Shown in pieces: positions 8,042 to 17,141 of a DNA stretch of 64,000 nucleotides. Both the position numbers and the translations under genes were made by a program. Source of the stretch: Devosia sp. (lineage in GTDB: Bacteria > Pseudomonadota > Alphaproteobacteria > Rhizobiales > Devosiaceae); contig NZ_JAQGJM010000033.1 of assembly GCF_028290625.1 (NCBI RefSeq), positions 1 to 64,000 on the forward strand, in the 5' to 3' direction. Below the pieces are notes generated by a model, which worked only from the letters and a program-made list of their open reading frames with translations, had not been told where the DNA came from and made no database searches. Each line of letters starts with the position of its first letter. Position 1 is the stretch's first letter.

Positions 8042-9079
8042 ATGCGACTTGCAAAGACTTCAATCATCTCACTGCTCGCCGGCGCGGCCATTCTGGCGTC
8101 GTCCGGCATGGCTTTCGCCGCCGGCCCCTACACGATCGGTGTCTCCAACACCGTGCAGGGCAATGGCTGGCGCGAGGAAATGATCTGCGCCATCAAGGCC
8201 CAGGCCCTGGCCTCGGGCGACGTTGCCTCGCTCAACATCGCCCACCGCAACACCGATGCCGCTGGCCAGCTGGAAGACATCCGCAACCTGATCAGCGCCA
8301 AGGTCAACGCCATCATCGTCAATCCGTCGGATCCGGCGGGCATCGCGCCAGCCCTACAGGAAGCCGAGGCGGCCGGCATCACCATCGTGGTCGTCGACCA
8401 GTCGGTCACCGATCCCAATATCTACACCATCCAGAACAACCAGTCGGATTACGCCTATCTGGGCGCCAAGTGGCTGTTCACCCAAATGGGCGGCAAGGGC
8501 GGCGTGGTCTATATGCGCGGCGCTGCCGGCGCTTCGGCCGATACCGACCGCGACGCGGGCTTCAAGAAGGCGCTTGCCGAGTTCCCCGACGTCAAGGTGG
8601 TGAGCGAGACCTTCACCGGCTGGCAGCAGGACCAGGGCAAGCAGCAGATCCTCGACTTCATCGCCTCGGGCGTGCCGTTCGACGGCATCTGGACCTCGGG
8701 CATCGACAACGTCATCGTCGATGCGCTCACTGAATCGGGTGCCAAGCTCGTCCCCGTCGTCGGTGCCGACAATGCCGGCTTCGTCGAGCAGCTCAACACT
8801 GTTGCCGGCCTTTCCGGCGCTGCGGTGACCAATCCTGGCTCCGTCGGCGGCGCGGGCGTGACGCTGGCGCTGCAGGTGCTGGACGGCAAGCCCCCTGCCG
8901 AAAAGAGCAACTTCGTCACCCCAGTGCTGTGGGAAAACGTCACCCCGGAGGGCAAGGCCAATCTCCTGGCCGCCGCCGATCCGTCACTGAACAAGGAATG
9001 GCCGGTGTCGATCTCGATCCCGGACTGGACCACCTACACCAAGGAACAGATCGTCGCCTGCAAGGGCCCAGGCGAATAG
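8042..9079 (+). CDS. Sugar ABC transporter substrate-binding protein (ribose/RbsB-type)
   Basis: 345 residues with a signal peptide (cleavage near AFA-AGPY, about residue 22). The mature protein is a type-1 periplasmic-binding fold with IGVSNTVQGNGWREEM, the INPSD-like IIVNPSDP, VVVVDQ and a hinge-side VVGADNAGF. A GGGAGAGG site precedes the ATG. Known: RbsB-type proteins deliver aldoses, cyclitols or AI-2 to a double-domain ATPase system. The three membrane and ATPase genes follow at once. A strong hairpin (9105-9135) separates it from the ATPase gene. Ligand unknown; a sugar, polyol or cyclitol is inferred from neighbours. Confidence 0.93.
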   Translation: MRLAKTSIISLLAGAAILASSGMAFAAGPYTIGVSNTVQGNGWREEMICAIKAQALASGDVASLNIAHRNTDAAGQLEDIRNLISAKVNAIIVNPSDPAGIAPALQEAEAAGITIVVVDQSVTDPNIYTIQNNQSDYAYLGAKWLFTQMGGKGGVVYMRGAAGASADTDRDAGFKKALAEFPDVKVVSETFTGWQQDQGKQQILDFIASGVPFDGIWTSGIDNVIVDALTESGAKLVPVVGADNAGFVEQLNTVAGLSGAAVTNPGSVGGAGVTLALQVLDGKPPAEKSNFVTPVLWENVTPEGKANLLAAADPSLNKEWPVSISIPDWTTYTKEQIVACKGPGE

Positions 9080-9104
9080 ACTCGATCCGCTCACACTCGT
9101 TGAG

Positions 9105-9135
9105 CGGGGACGCCGGTCAGGCACTGGCGTCCCCG
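9105..9135 (+). terminator. Intercistronic GC hairpin after binding-protein gene
   Basis: Perfect 10-base arms CGGGGACGCC / GGCGTCCCCG around an 11-base loop, 25 bases after the binding-protein stop, with no U-tract. In ABC operons such hairpins typically protect the upstream message or partly attenuate downstream genes so that binding protein exceeds membrane parts. That role is inferred. Confidence 0.55.
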
Positions 9136-9161
9136 TTCGCTCCCACGGATTTTTCCTCGCC

Positions 9162-10703
9162 ATGCCGATGACGACGAGCCCACTCCTTGAAGCCAACGGC
9201 CTGGTGAAAACCTATGGCGCGGTGCGCGCGCTGCGCAATGCCTCCCTGTCCTTGCTGCCCGGCGAAGTGCATGCGCTGATGGGCGCGAATGGCGCCGGAA
9301 AATCCACCATGGTCAAGATCCTGACCGGCGCCCTGCGTCCGACCACCGGCAGGATTGCCATCCGCGGCGTGGAGCAGAAGGTCCGCTCGCCCGCCGATGC
9401 GCGGCGTGCCGGCCTGGTCTCGGTGTATCAGGAGCCGTCGCTGATCCCCGATCTCGACGTGCTGTCCAACCTGCGGCTGACCCGCACGCCGGTGGACGCG
9501 TTCCGCCACTGGGTTCACGAATTGGGCGTGCCCGATCTCGACCTGGGCGAGATGGCGCGCGACGTGCCACTGGCGATACTGCGCGTCCTCGATCTCGCGC
9601 GTGCTCTAGCCATCGAACCCGATGTCCTGCTGCTCGATGAAATGACCGCAGCCCTGCCGGCCAATCTTGCCGAAAAAGTGCTGGAAGTGGTGCGCAGGCA
9701 AACCCAGACCGGCCGCTCGGTGATCTTCATCTCGCACCGGTTCCTGGAAATTTCGGCGCTCTGCGACCGGGCCACTATCCTGCGCGACGGTGAGACCGTC
9801 GGCGTCGTCGATATCGGGCCCGATGTCGAAGACCGCATTGTGGAGCTGATGCTGGGCGAGCGCATCCTGCGCAAGCACGGCGCGGCCGTCGCCGCCGAGG
9901 CCCGGCCGCATGCTCAGGGCAAAACGCGCCTCAGCGTGAAGAACCTGCGCGTCGGCACCAAGCTCAACGACGTGTCGTTCGACCTGCATGACGGCGAGGT
10001 CGTTGGTGTGGTCGCCCTCGAAGGACAAGGGCAGGACGAGCTGTTCGCCGCGCTGGCCGGCTCGATCCGCCCGAGCGCCGGCGTCATCGAGGTCGAGGGC
10101 GAGGCGGTGAAATTCGGCAAGCCGCGCGACGCCATCGACCGGGGCATCGCCTACGTGCCGGGCGACCGCAGCGACGCCCTGCTGATGCACCGTTCGGTGC
10201 GCGAGAACATCGCCCTGCCCTTCAGCACCGGTGTGCGGCGCTGGGGCCCGATCAATATGAGCAACGAGCGCACCACCGTGCTGCGCGCCATCGAGCGGCT
10301 GCAGATCGACACCCGCGCCCAGGGCGAGGTGCGGCGGCTCTCCGGCGGCAACCAGCAGAAGGTGACGATCGCCCGCTGGATCGCCGCCGACGCCAAGACC
10401 ATTCTGTGCTTCGACCCGACACGCGGCATCGACGTGCGCACCAAGACGCAGATCTATGCGCTGGTTCGCGAGTTGGCGGCACAGGGCAAGTCCGTCCTCT
10501 ATTACACCTCCGAACTCGAGGAAATTCAGCTGGTTTGCGACCGGGCGGTGGCCATCTTCGGCGGCCGAGTCGTCGATGTACTGCCGGTCGAGATCGCCGA
10601 CGAGCTGGCCTTGACGCGGGCCGCCTATGGCTTGCCGCGCGACGCCGCCGCCGCCGATCTCGGCATCCTGGCCGACCCGACCCGTCCGGGGGCCGCGCCA
10701 TGA
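9162..10703 (+). CDS. Sugar ABC transporter ATP-binding protein, two ABC domains
   Basis: 513 residues with the tandem nucleotide-binding layout of RbsA/MglA/XylG. Domain 1 has Walker A GANGAGKST, Walker B VLLLDEMTAALP and the H-loop FISHRF, but a degenerate signature segment. Domain 2 has a degenerate Walker A (VALEGQGQDELF), a canonical signature LSGGNQQK and Walker-B region ILCFDPTRGID. This split of good and degenerate motifs is normal for the family. The stop overlaps the first permease start (ATGA). It powers import together with the two permeases encoded next. Confidence 0.94.
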   Translation: MPMTTSPLLEANGLVKTYGAVRALRNASLSLLPGEVHALMGANGAGKSTMVKILTGALRPTTGRIAIRGVEQKVRSPADARRAGLVSVYQEPSLIPDLDVLSNLRLTRTPVDAFRHWVHELGVPDLDLGEMARDVPLAILRVLDLARALAIEPDVLLLDEMTAALPANLAEKVLEVVRRQTQTGRSVIFISHRFLEISALCDRATILRDGETVGVVDIGPDVEDRIVELMLGERILRKHGAAVAAEARPHAQGKTRLSVKNLRVGTKLNDVSFDLHDGEVVGVVALEGQGQDELFAALAGSIRPSAGVIEVEGEAVKFGKPRDAIDRGIAYVPGDRSDALLMHRSVRENIALPFSTGVRRWGPINMSNERTTVLRAIERLQIDTRAQGEVRRLSGGNQQKVTIARWIAADAKTILCFDPTRGIDVRTKTQIYALVRELAAQGKSVLYYTSELEEIQLVCDRAVAIFGGRVVDVLPVEIADELALTRAAYGLPRDAAAADLGILADPTRPGAAP

Positions 10704-11674
10704 TCGCCTTTTCGCTGCGGCAAAGCTGGGTGATCGGGCTGTTCGTACTGTTCGTCGCGCTGTTCGTCATCACCCGCTTCATCCAGCCTAGCTATGGTGC
10801 GAGGGACTTCGCCTCGCTGACGCAGGCCGCGCTGCCTTACGCGTTCGCGGTGGCGGCGCAGACCGTCGTCGTGCTGGCCGGCGGCATCGACCTGTCGATT
10901 GCCGCGATGATGGCCGTGACCAGCGTCACGGCGGCCCTGCTGATGAAAGACCAGAGCGCGGCATCGGCACTCTACGCCGTGCCGCTGGTCATCGCCTTTG
11001 GCTTCGCGCTGGGCGCGCTCAACGGCATTCTCATCACCATCAGCCGGGTGCCCGACATCGTCGTCACCCTGGCGATGATGTTCGTGCTGCAAGGCCTGGC
11101 CCTGCTCATCCTGCCATCGCCGGGCGGTGGCGCCGCCGATTGGCTGAAGGCGATGGTCGTGGGCTCACTGTCAGTGCCGGGCCTGCCCGAGGGCATATCG
11201 GCCTGGATACCGCACGCGCTGCTTCTGGTGGTCATTGCCGTGTGCTTGGTGTGGATTCCTCTCAAGCGTTCGCAACTCGGCCTCAGCATTTACGCGATCG
11301 GCAGCAGCGAGCTCGCCGCGTTCCGCAGCGGCGTTCCCGTGGCGCGCACCCGCATCCTCGCCTATGGCATCGGCGGCATCTTCGCCGCGCTGGGCGGGTT
11401 GACACTGACCATGAGCACCGGCATCGGCGCGCCGATACCCGGGCCCTACCTGCTGGCCAGCGTCGCAGCGGTCGTGCTCGGCGGGGTGGCGCTGACCGGG
11501 GGGCGCGGCGGACTGGTCGGCCCCATCGTTGCCGTGTTCGTCTTGCGCCTCGTGCGCACCGACCTGACCTTGCTGTCGGTCGATCCCAACGTTACCACCA
11601 TCATCGAGGGGGTGATCATGGTCACCGTCGTCATGTTCGGCGCCTTGTTGGCCATGCGGGCGCGATCGACATGA
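10700..11674 (+). CDS. Sugar ABC transporter permease 1 (RbsC-type)
   Basis: 324 residues starting at the ATG that overlaps the ATPase stop. About eight to ten hydrophobic segments are visible, with the family-typical LAGGIDLSIAAMMAV and the late GGVALTGGRGGLVGP loop. It is half of the membrane channel, and the next gene encodes the second, non-identical half. Many RbsC systems use one permease as a homodimer, while LsrC/LsrD-like systems use two, as here. The stop overlaps the next start by ATGA, so the three genes are tightly coupled. Confidence 0.93.
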   Translation: MIAFSLRQSWVIGLFVLFVALFVITRFIQPSYGARDFASLTQAALPYAFAVAAQTVVVLAGGIDLSIAAMMAVTSVTAALLMKDQSAASALYAVPLVIAFGFALGALNGILITISRVPDIVVTLAMMFVLQGLALLILPSPGGGAADWLKAMVVGSLSVPGLPEGISAWIPHALLLVVIAVCLVWIPLKRSQLGLSIYAIGSSELAAFRSGVPVARTRILAYGIGGIFAALGGLTLTMSTGIGAPIPGPYLLASVAAVVLGGVALTGGRGGLVGPIVAVFVLRLVRTDLTLLSVDPNVTTIIEGVIMVTVVMFGALLAMRARST

Positions 11675-12657
11675 GCGAGATCGCCGACACATCGCCGCAA
11701 CCGCACCTGGGCCGACGCCTGCGCCGCCTCATGGCGGATCAGCCGATCATTCCGCTGATGGTGCTGCTGATCCTGCTTTGCGCGGTGCTGCAACTGCTCA
11801 GCCCCGGCATCATCAACCCCCTATGGGTTGCCAATACGATAAAGTTCGCCATTCCCTTGGCATTACTAGCGGGCGCCCAGACCTTGACCATGCTCACCGG
11901 CGGCCTCGACCTGTCGGTTGGCACCGTGGGGACCATGGCCGCCTTCATCATGGCGACGCAGATCGGCCACCACGACCCGGCAACGACGCTGGCGCTATCA
12001 CTGCTGCCCGCAGTCTTGATCGGGCTTGCCAACGGCGTCGGCGTCGGCATTTTCCGGGTGCACCCCCTGATCATGACCCTCGGCACGGGCCTCGTCGGCT
12101 CAGGCATCCTGCAGGTCTATCAGCGCACCGTCATCGCCTCCGGCTCGGAAATCCCACCCTTCATCGTCTGGCTCGGCACCGGCCTCACCTACGGCGTGCC
12201 CAATGCGCTTCTGCTCTTCGTGCCGATCGCGGCGCTGATCATTTTCGTGCTGCGCCGCACAGGATTCGGCCGGCAGGTCTATGCCATCGGCGACAACGAG
12301 AAGGCGTCGCGTCTGTCGGGCTCGACCTATTGGCAAGTTATCCTGGCGCTCTACGTCGCCTCCTCGCTGCTCGCCGCCATTGCTGGCCTGCTCTATGTGG
12401 GCGTGATCCGCACCCCCTCGCTGACGCTGCTCGAGCCGCTGGTGCTGCCCTCGGTGGCGGCGACCATCATCGGCGGCACCTCGATCTTCGGCGGCCGCGG
12501 CAGCTACGCCACCGCCATCCTCGGCGCCCTCATCCTGCGCGTGCTCACGACGCTGCTGACCGTGCTGCAAATGCCCGAAGGATTGCGCCAGGGGCTGTTT
12601 GGCCTCGTGATCCTGCTCGTCACGGCCATCTACCTGAGGATAATCGAAGACAGTTAG
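11671..12657 (+). CDS. Sugar ABC transporter permease 2 (RbsC-type)
   Basis: 328 residues, paralogous to the gene before it, with TMLTGGLDLSVGTVG, VYAIGDNEKASRLSG and the GGTSIFGGRGSYATA loop of the BPD_transp_2 family. It is the last gene of the importer operon. It would pair with permease 1 as a heterodimer. A short hairpin (12767-12782) lies between it and the convergent sulfate-permease-family gene. Confidence 0.93.
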   Translation: MSEIADTSPQPHLGRRLRRLMADQPIIPLMVLLILLCAVLQLLSPGIINPLWVANTIKFAIPLALLAGAQTLTMLTGGLDLSVGTVGTMAAFIMATQIGHHDPATTLALSLLPAVLIGLANGVGVGIFRVHPLIMTLGTGLVGSGILQVYQRTVIASGSEIPPFIVWLGTGLTYGVPNALLLFVPIAALIIFVLRRTGFGRQVYAIGDNEKASRLSGSTYWQVILALYVASSLLAAIAGLLYVGVIRTPSLTLLEPLVLPSVAATIIGGTSIFGGRGSYATAILGALILRVLTTLLTVLQMPEGLRQGLFGLVILLVTAIYLRIIEDS

Positions 12658-12766
12658 CCGGTCGGACGCGTGGTGCTAACGGGTTGTCACGGCGCGGGAT
12701 CGATAAATGCAGATTAGCCCGTCATCATTTCAGCAAGCAGGCATTGACGCCATGGGCGGTGGTGAC

Positions 12767-12782
12767 GCCCGCTTGTGCGGGC
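12767..12782. terminator. Weak bidirectional terminator candidate
   Basis: GCCCGC / GCGGGC with a TTGT loop lies 3 bases from the end of the SulP-type gene and 110 after the permease stop. It has a six-pair stem with no U-tract. Its place between convergent genes is the main support. Confidence 0.35.
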
Positions 12783-12785
12783 CGC

Positions 12786-14246
12786 CTAGGCCAACCTGGC
12801 AGCAGCGTCCAGTCGATCGATCAACGTTGTGCTTGCTGCATTGAGTCCGTGTACCTGGACGGCGACCTTGTGGGTACGAAAGCGCTTAACGACCTTATCC
12901 AGTGCAGCAACGGCCGTGATGTCCCAGAAATGGGCATGAGTCACATCAATCTCGACGGACATACCATCGGCGGCCACAATGTCGAATGCGTCGATGAAGG
13001 CATCGGCCGAGGCGAAGAACACCTGCCCAGTGATCCGGTAAATGACGCGGGCATTCTCGTCGTCACGCTGGATTTCGACGTCGAGCAGTCGAGCCACCTT
13101 GAAGGCAAAGAAGACGCCGCTCAGCACGACGCCGACCGCAACGCCAAGAGCCAGATTGGAAGTCACCACGGTGACCAGCACCGTCAGCGACATCACGACA
13201 CTGGAGGTTTTCGGGTGCACCACGACGGTGCGCAGGGATGACCAATCAAAGGTATCGATAGACACCATGACCATGATGGCCACGAGCGCAGCCACAGGAA
13301 CCTCAGATACCCAGGGCTTCAGCACCACCATGAGCAACAGCAGAAACGCGCCAGCGAAAAGCGTGGAAAGGCGCCCGCGCCCCCCATATTTCACGTTGCT
13401 GACGGTCTGACCGATCATGCCGCAGCCGGCAATGCCGCCAAACAAGCTAGAGGCAACATTAGCAATGCCTAGGCCCGAACATTCGCGATTCTTCGAACTG
13501 GTCGTATCGGTCAAATCATCGACGACGCTGGCCGTCATCATGGATTCCAACAGGCCGACAATGGCGATGGCAATGGCAGGGCCGGCGATGATGATTAGCG
13601 TGTCGAGCGTCATCGGGACCGCAGGCCAGCTGAAGAAGGGCATACCATCCGGCAACCGTCCCAGCTCCGCGACAGTCTCGACAGGCAGATTCAGCACAGT
13701 GCAGACCACCGTCAGCACTAGTATGCACACCAGCGGCGAGGGTATGGCCGTAGTGATGCGGGGCAGCAGATAGATGATTGCCAGCCCAGCCGCCATCACC
13801 GCATAAGTCGGCCACGAGCCACCCAGGATGTGAGGCATCTGCGCCCAGAAGATCAGGATGGCCAGCGCGTTGACGAAGCCGGTGCGGACCGACTTGGAAA
13901 CGAAGCGCATCAACACGCCCAGCCGCAGTATGCCGAACAGGATCTGGATCATGCCTGCAAGCACGCCGGCGGCGAGCAGGTAAGGCAGGCCGTGACTATG
14001 GACGAGCGGTGCGGCAACGAGGGCGACCGATCCGGCGGCCGCGGAAATCATCGCCGGGCGTCCGCCGGCAAAGGCGATCACGATGCCGATGATGAAGGAG
14101 GCAAAGAGGCCCACCTGAGGATCCACGCCGGCAACGAAGGAAAAGGCGATGACCTCGGGGATCAGCGCGAAAGTTGCGACAGCGCCGGCCAGCAGTTCAC
14201 GCGTTGGGTTGGCGGCCCAATCGCGTCGGATGGATGAGAATTGCAT
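12786..14246 (-). CDS. SulP family inorganic anion transporter
   Basis: 486 residues from the ATG at 14246. The frame stays open to 14408, but those extra 54 residues do not resemble the family. Ten or more membrane segments are visible, with SulP features AFSFVAGVDPQVGLFASF, SAAAGSVALVAAPLV and the loop GGIAGCGMIGQTVSNVKYGGRGR cut short here by length. A C-terminal STAS domain (IDVTHAHFWDITAVAALD) follows. Known: SulP proteins carry sulfate, bicarbonate or other anions, often as sodium or proton symporters. The specificity cannot be read. It is transcribed away from the histidine kinase and may be its target, which is inference only. Confidence 0.9.
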   Translation of the reverse strand: MQFSSIRRDWAANPTRELLAGAVATFALIPEVIAFSFVAGVDPQVGLFASFIIGIVIAFAGGRPAMISAAAGSVALVAAPLVHSHGLPYLLAAGVLAGMIQILFGILRLGVLMRFVSKSVRTGFVNALAILIFWAQMPHILGGSWPTYAVMAAGLAIIYLLPRITTAIPSPLVCILVLTVVCTVLNLPVETVAELGRLPDGMPFFSWPAVPMTLDTLIIIAGPAIAIAIVGLLESMMTASVVDDLTDTTSSKNRECSGLGIANVASSLFGGIAGCGMIGQTVSNVKYGGRGRLSTLFAGAFLLLLMVVLKPWVSEVPVAALVAIMVMVSIDTFDWSSLRTVVVHPKTSSVVMSLTVLVTVVTSNLALGVAVGVVLSGVFFAFKVARLLDVEIQRDDENARVIYRITGQVFFASADAFIDAFDIVAADGMSVEIDVTHAHFWDITAVAALDKVVKRFRTHKVAVQVHGLNAASTTLIDRLDAAARLA

Positions 14247-14796
14247 AGGTGAAAATCTCGCAATGCACGGTGTGCCTGACGAAGAGGTCACATGATCCCG
14301 TACAGCATTTGCGCGGTCCGGCGGATTGGCGGCCGGAATAGCCACCCGGAGTTTCACCGGGTCCTGTCGAATGCGCTTCGTATAGAACAACGAGAGCGAA
14401 CGCATCAATGGGCAAAATGGATCTTCATTTGATCAGGGCGACGTGCGTACAGGCCTCGGCAAACCGCCTGATACAATGACCTGGCTCGCGCCCCAAGTCG
14501 GACATTGAAACTGGAAGTTTCAGCCATTTGCCCAATGTGGTCACTCCTCCGAAGAAGCAGTAAATGTGCATTCTCCCACGCTTTCAGTGCTCGGTGACTC
14601 GCTCAAGGAACGGCCTTACCCAATAGGTCGGGGCCCCCCTCGTGCGGCGAACGAAAGTTGGGTGCCCGCCGTGGTAAAGTGAAACGCATTTGCCACTTTG
14701 CACCCTCCAGATTTAGCAACGCTACCTTTCGGGAACCGTCTCCGGCGGCGCGGCGTTTAGCGATAGGTGGCGGTCTGCCGTCAGGGATCGATCAAC
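14247..14796. other. Divergent intergenic region, SulP gene / histidine kinase
   Basis: About 550 bases without a convincing gene. It should hold both divergent promoters. Seen: a perfect 17-base palindrome at 14506-14522 and a near-inverted pair of GGGCAAA-type motifs around 14407-14418 and 14524-14536. The leftward frame open to 14408 is judged to be untranslated. Confidence 0.4.
14506..14522. promoter_or_regulatory. Palindrome in divergent region, possible operator
   Basis: TGAAACT and AGTTTCA arms, perfect over 7 bases, with a 3-base centre. It lies between the SulP-family transporter and the hybrid histidine kinase. No regulator can be assigned from sequence. Confidence 0.3.
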
Positions 14797-16710
14797 ATGG
14801 TAGAGCGCGGAAACGAGGGCGATCGATATCGCCTCCTCGTCGACAGCATTGTCGATTATGCCATCTATATGCTCGACCCGACCGGCACGGTGGTAAGTTG
14901 GAACGCCGGCGCTCAACGTTTCAAAGGGTACGAGGCGTCCGAAATTGTGGGGCAGCATTTCTCCAAATTTTATACCGAAGACGACCGACGCTCAGGCCTT
15001 CCCCAACGCGCACTCCAGACAGCAATGGACGAAGGCAAATTCGAGCAAGAAGGCTGGCGTGTGCGCAAAGACGGCTCGCATATGTGGGCACACGTCGTCA
15101 TTGATCCCATCCGGGACTCATCCGGCGTACTGATAGGTTTTGCTAAGGTCACTCGTGATCTATCCGAGCGCAAGGCCGCGGAAAAAGCGCTGCTTCAGAG
15201 TCAGGACCAGTTCCGCTTGCTCGTTCAGAGCGTAACCGATTATGCGCTCTACATGCTTACGCCGGAAGGCAACGTGTCGAGCTGGAACATCGGTGCGCAG
15301 CGCATTAAGGGGTATTCGGCTGAGGAGATAATCGGGCACCATTTTTCGCAATTCTACACCCCCGAAGACCGAGCCCAAGGCCTGCCGGAAAGGGCGCTCC
15401 AACTCGCACGTGAGGAGGGACGATTCGAGAGGGAAGGTTGGCGTGTCCGCAAGGATGGAAGTCGTTTTTGGGCGAATGTGATTATCGACCCCGTTCGTGA
15501 TGCAAATGGCGTGTTAGTCGGGTTTGCGAAGGTCACACGCGACATCACTGAGAGGCAACAGACCCAGCAAGCGCTTGAACAAGCTCGAGAGGCGGCCTTT
15601 CAGTCACAGAAGACCGAAGCGCTTGGGCAACTGACTGGTGGCATCGCCCACGATTTCAATAATCTGTTGATGGTTATTCTCAGCAGTCTCGAGCTGGCGC
15701 AAAAGCGATTGCCAGACGATCCGAAGCTCAAGCGGCTCCTTGCCAACGCTCGGCAAGGCGCCCAACGCGGCGCCTCGCTGACACAGCGAATGCTCGCTTT
15801 TGCGCGAAAGCAGGAACTGAAGGCCGAACCCACAAACGTACCCCTGTTGGTTGGAGGTATGCTCGACCTGCTGGAGCGGTCCCTTGGTCCTTCTGTTGAA
15901 ATTACCACAGAGTTTCCTCAAGACTTGCCTCTCGCACTAGCGGATGCCAACCAGCTAGAACTGGCAATTCTCAATCTGGCCGTGAACGCCCGAGATGCCA
16001 TGGTCCGCGCCGGCAGAATAGCGATCGGCGGCAAGGCGGCCATCGTATCCCCTGGTGACGGCTCGGCGATGCTCCCGGGTTCATATGTGTGCGTGTCGGT
16101 GGAAGACAATGGCGCCGGCATGGACTCGCGAACACTGGCCCGAGCCGCGGAACCATTTTTCACCACCAAAGGCGTCGGGAAGGGTACGGGCCTGGGCCTG
16201 TCGATGGTCAAAGGAATGGTCGAGCAGTCCGGAGGACAGTTGCTTATTCGCAGCGTGGAAGGTAGCGGCACGACGGTGGAAATTTGGCTGCCTATTGCCA
16301 ACCGCGATCCGACGTCTATGTCCGCCCAACGAAAAGACGATGTGGAAGAAGAAGGTCAGAGATCGGCAGTCATCCTTGCAGTCGATGACGATCCACTCGT
16401 TCTTGAGAATGTGGCTGACATGCTGGAAGACCTCGGATACCGCGTTCTCAAGGCCGCGTCAGGTCCAGAAGCTCTGAAGATACTCGCCGGGGATGCACAG
16501 GTCGATCTGGTTCTAACCGATCACGTCATGCCCATTATGACTGGTCTCCAGCTCGTTGATCAGATGCGAGATTTTCGACCGCGCCTGCCCGCTCTCCTGG
16601 CGAGCGGCTACGCCGATATGAGCCCCAGCGCACCTTCCACGATTGCACGCCTGACCAAGCCATTCCGCCAGGCCGAACTCGCCCGCGCGGTCTCTACTGC
16701 ACTGGCGTAA
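14797..16710 (+). CDS. Hybrid sensor histidine kinase/response regulator with tandem PAS domains
   Basis: 637 residues from the ATG 9 bases after AGGGA. Layout: PAS-1 (about 10-125), PAS-2 (about 135-250), dimerisation/phosphoacceptor with H in GGIAHDFNNLL, an ATPase domain with N-box NLAVNARDA, DNGAGM and GKGTGLGLSM, then a receiver domain with VDDDP and phospho-acceptor Asp in LTDHVMP. No membrane segment is seen, so it is probably cytosolic. The two PAS domains are close repeats (both contain GWRVRKDGS and GFAKVTRD), indicating internal duplication. No separate regulator is adjacent. Signal unknown. Confidence 0.93.
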   Translation: MVERGNEGDRYRLLVDSIVDYAIYMLDPTGTVVSWNAGAQRFKGYEASEIVGQHFSKFYTEDDRRSGLPQRALQTAMDEGKFEQEGWRVRKDGSHMWAHVVIDPIRDSSGVLIGFAKVTRDLSERKAAEKALLQSQDQFRLLVQSVTDYALYMLTPEGNVSSWNIGAQRIKGYSAEEIIGHHFSQFYTPEDRAQGLPERALQLAREEGRFEREGWRVRKDGSRFWANVIIDPVRDANGVLVGFAKVTRDITERQQTQQALEQAREAAFQSQKTEALGQLTGGIAHDFNNLLMVILSSLELAQKRLPDDPKLKRLLANARQGAQRGASLTQRMLAFARKQELKAEPTNVPLLVGGMLDLLERSLGPSVEITTEFPQDLPLALADANQLELAILNLAVNARDAMVRAGRIAIGGKAAIVSPGDGSAMLPGSYVCVSVEDNGAGMDSRTLARAAEPFFTTKGVGKGTGLGLSMVKGMVEQSGGQLLIRSVEGSGTTVEIWLPIANRDPTSMSAQRKDDVEEEGQRSAVILAVDDDPLVLENVADMLEDLGYRVLKAASGPEALKILAGDAQVDLVLTDHVMPIMTGLQLVDQMRDFRPRLPALLASGYADMSPSAPSTIARLTKPFRQAELARAVSTALA

Positions 16711-16765
16711 ATGCGACTTTGATCAACCGCGTTCCGAGATCAAGCACCTCCGACGCCTGCCGAAA

Positions 16766-16790
16766 CCCCAACCTCGGGCAGAGGTTGGGG
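16766..16790. terminator. Hairpin downstream of histidine kinase gene
   Basis: CCCCAACCTC and GAGGTTGGGG form a perfect 10-pair stem around a 5-base loop, 56 bases after the kinase stop. There is no clear U-tract, so termination may be Rho-dependent or the hairpin may only stabilise the message. Confidence 0.5.
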
Positions 16791-17018
16791 CTGGGCTGGG
16801 GCTACTCTCTGCGTGGGACCATAGCACCGCAGGCAGCGGTGCGTCCGACAGCGGTCTTGCGTTCGGCAGAGCGATCGGCACCAGATTTTCAATGAACGCC
16901 CCATCCGCTGGCGCAGTCTGGGGCGCGCCGCAGGAAGGGTGTGATAACAACCAAACGGCATAAAAACAACGATCTAGCAGTTCTTTAGGTTCCTTCACGT
17001 TTCATTTCATCTCCGCCG

Positions 17019-17141
17019 CCAAGCCCTGCAAAGCGACTGCTCCGGCGCACGACCGTGGCTGATCTCGCCATGAGGTCAGACGTCTCAGCAAACGTGGTCG
17101 GCCGTCTCGAACGTGGAGATACCGGTGTTGCCCTTGCCACC
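17019..17141 (+). pseudogene. Remnant of an XRE-family helix-turn-helix regulator
   Basis: The frame reads ...KRLLRRTTVADLAMRSDV, then SANVVGRLERGDTGVALAT, which is a recognisable XRE-type helix-turn-helix (an A-x-x-SDVS turn, RLERG, then GVALAT where a scan such as LLKVL normally follows). After GVALAT the frame turns into arginine-rich nonsense, and a stop lies just upstream at 16986. The piece is therefore broken at both ends. The neighbouring AT-rich tract fits loss of a mobile or toxin-antitoxin-like gene. It is a small fragment, so chance similarity is possible. Confidence 0.35.

Noticed and set aside
14247-14408. N-terminal extension of the SulP transporter
   Set aside because: The 54 extra residues are not SulP-like, and the ATG at 14246 gives a normal N-terminus.
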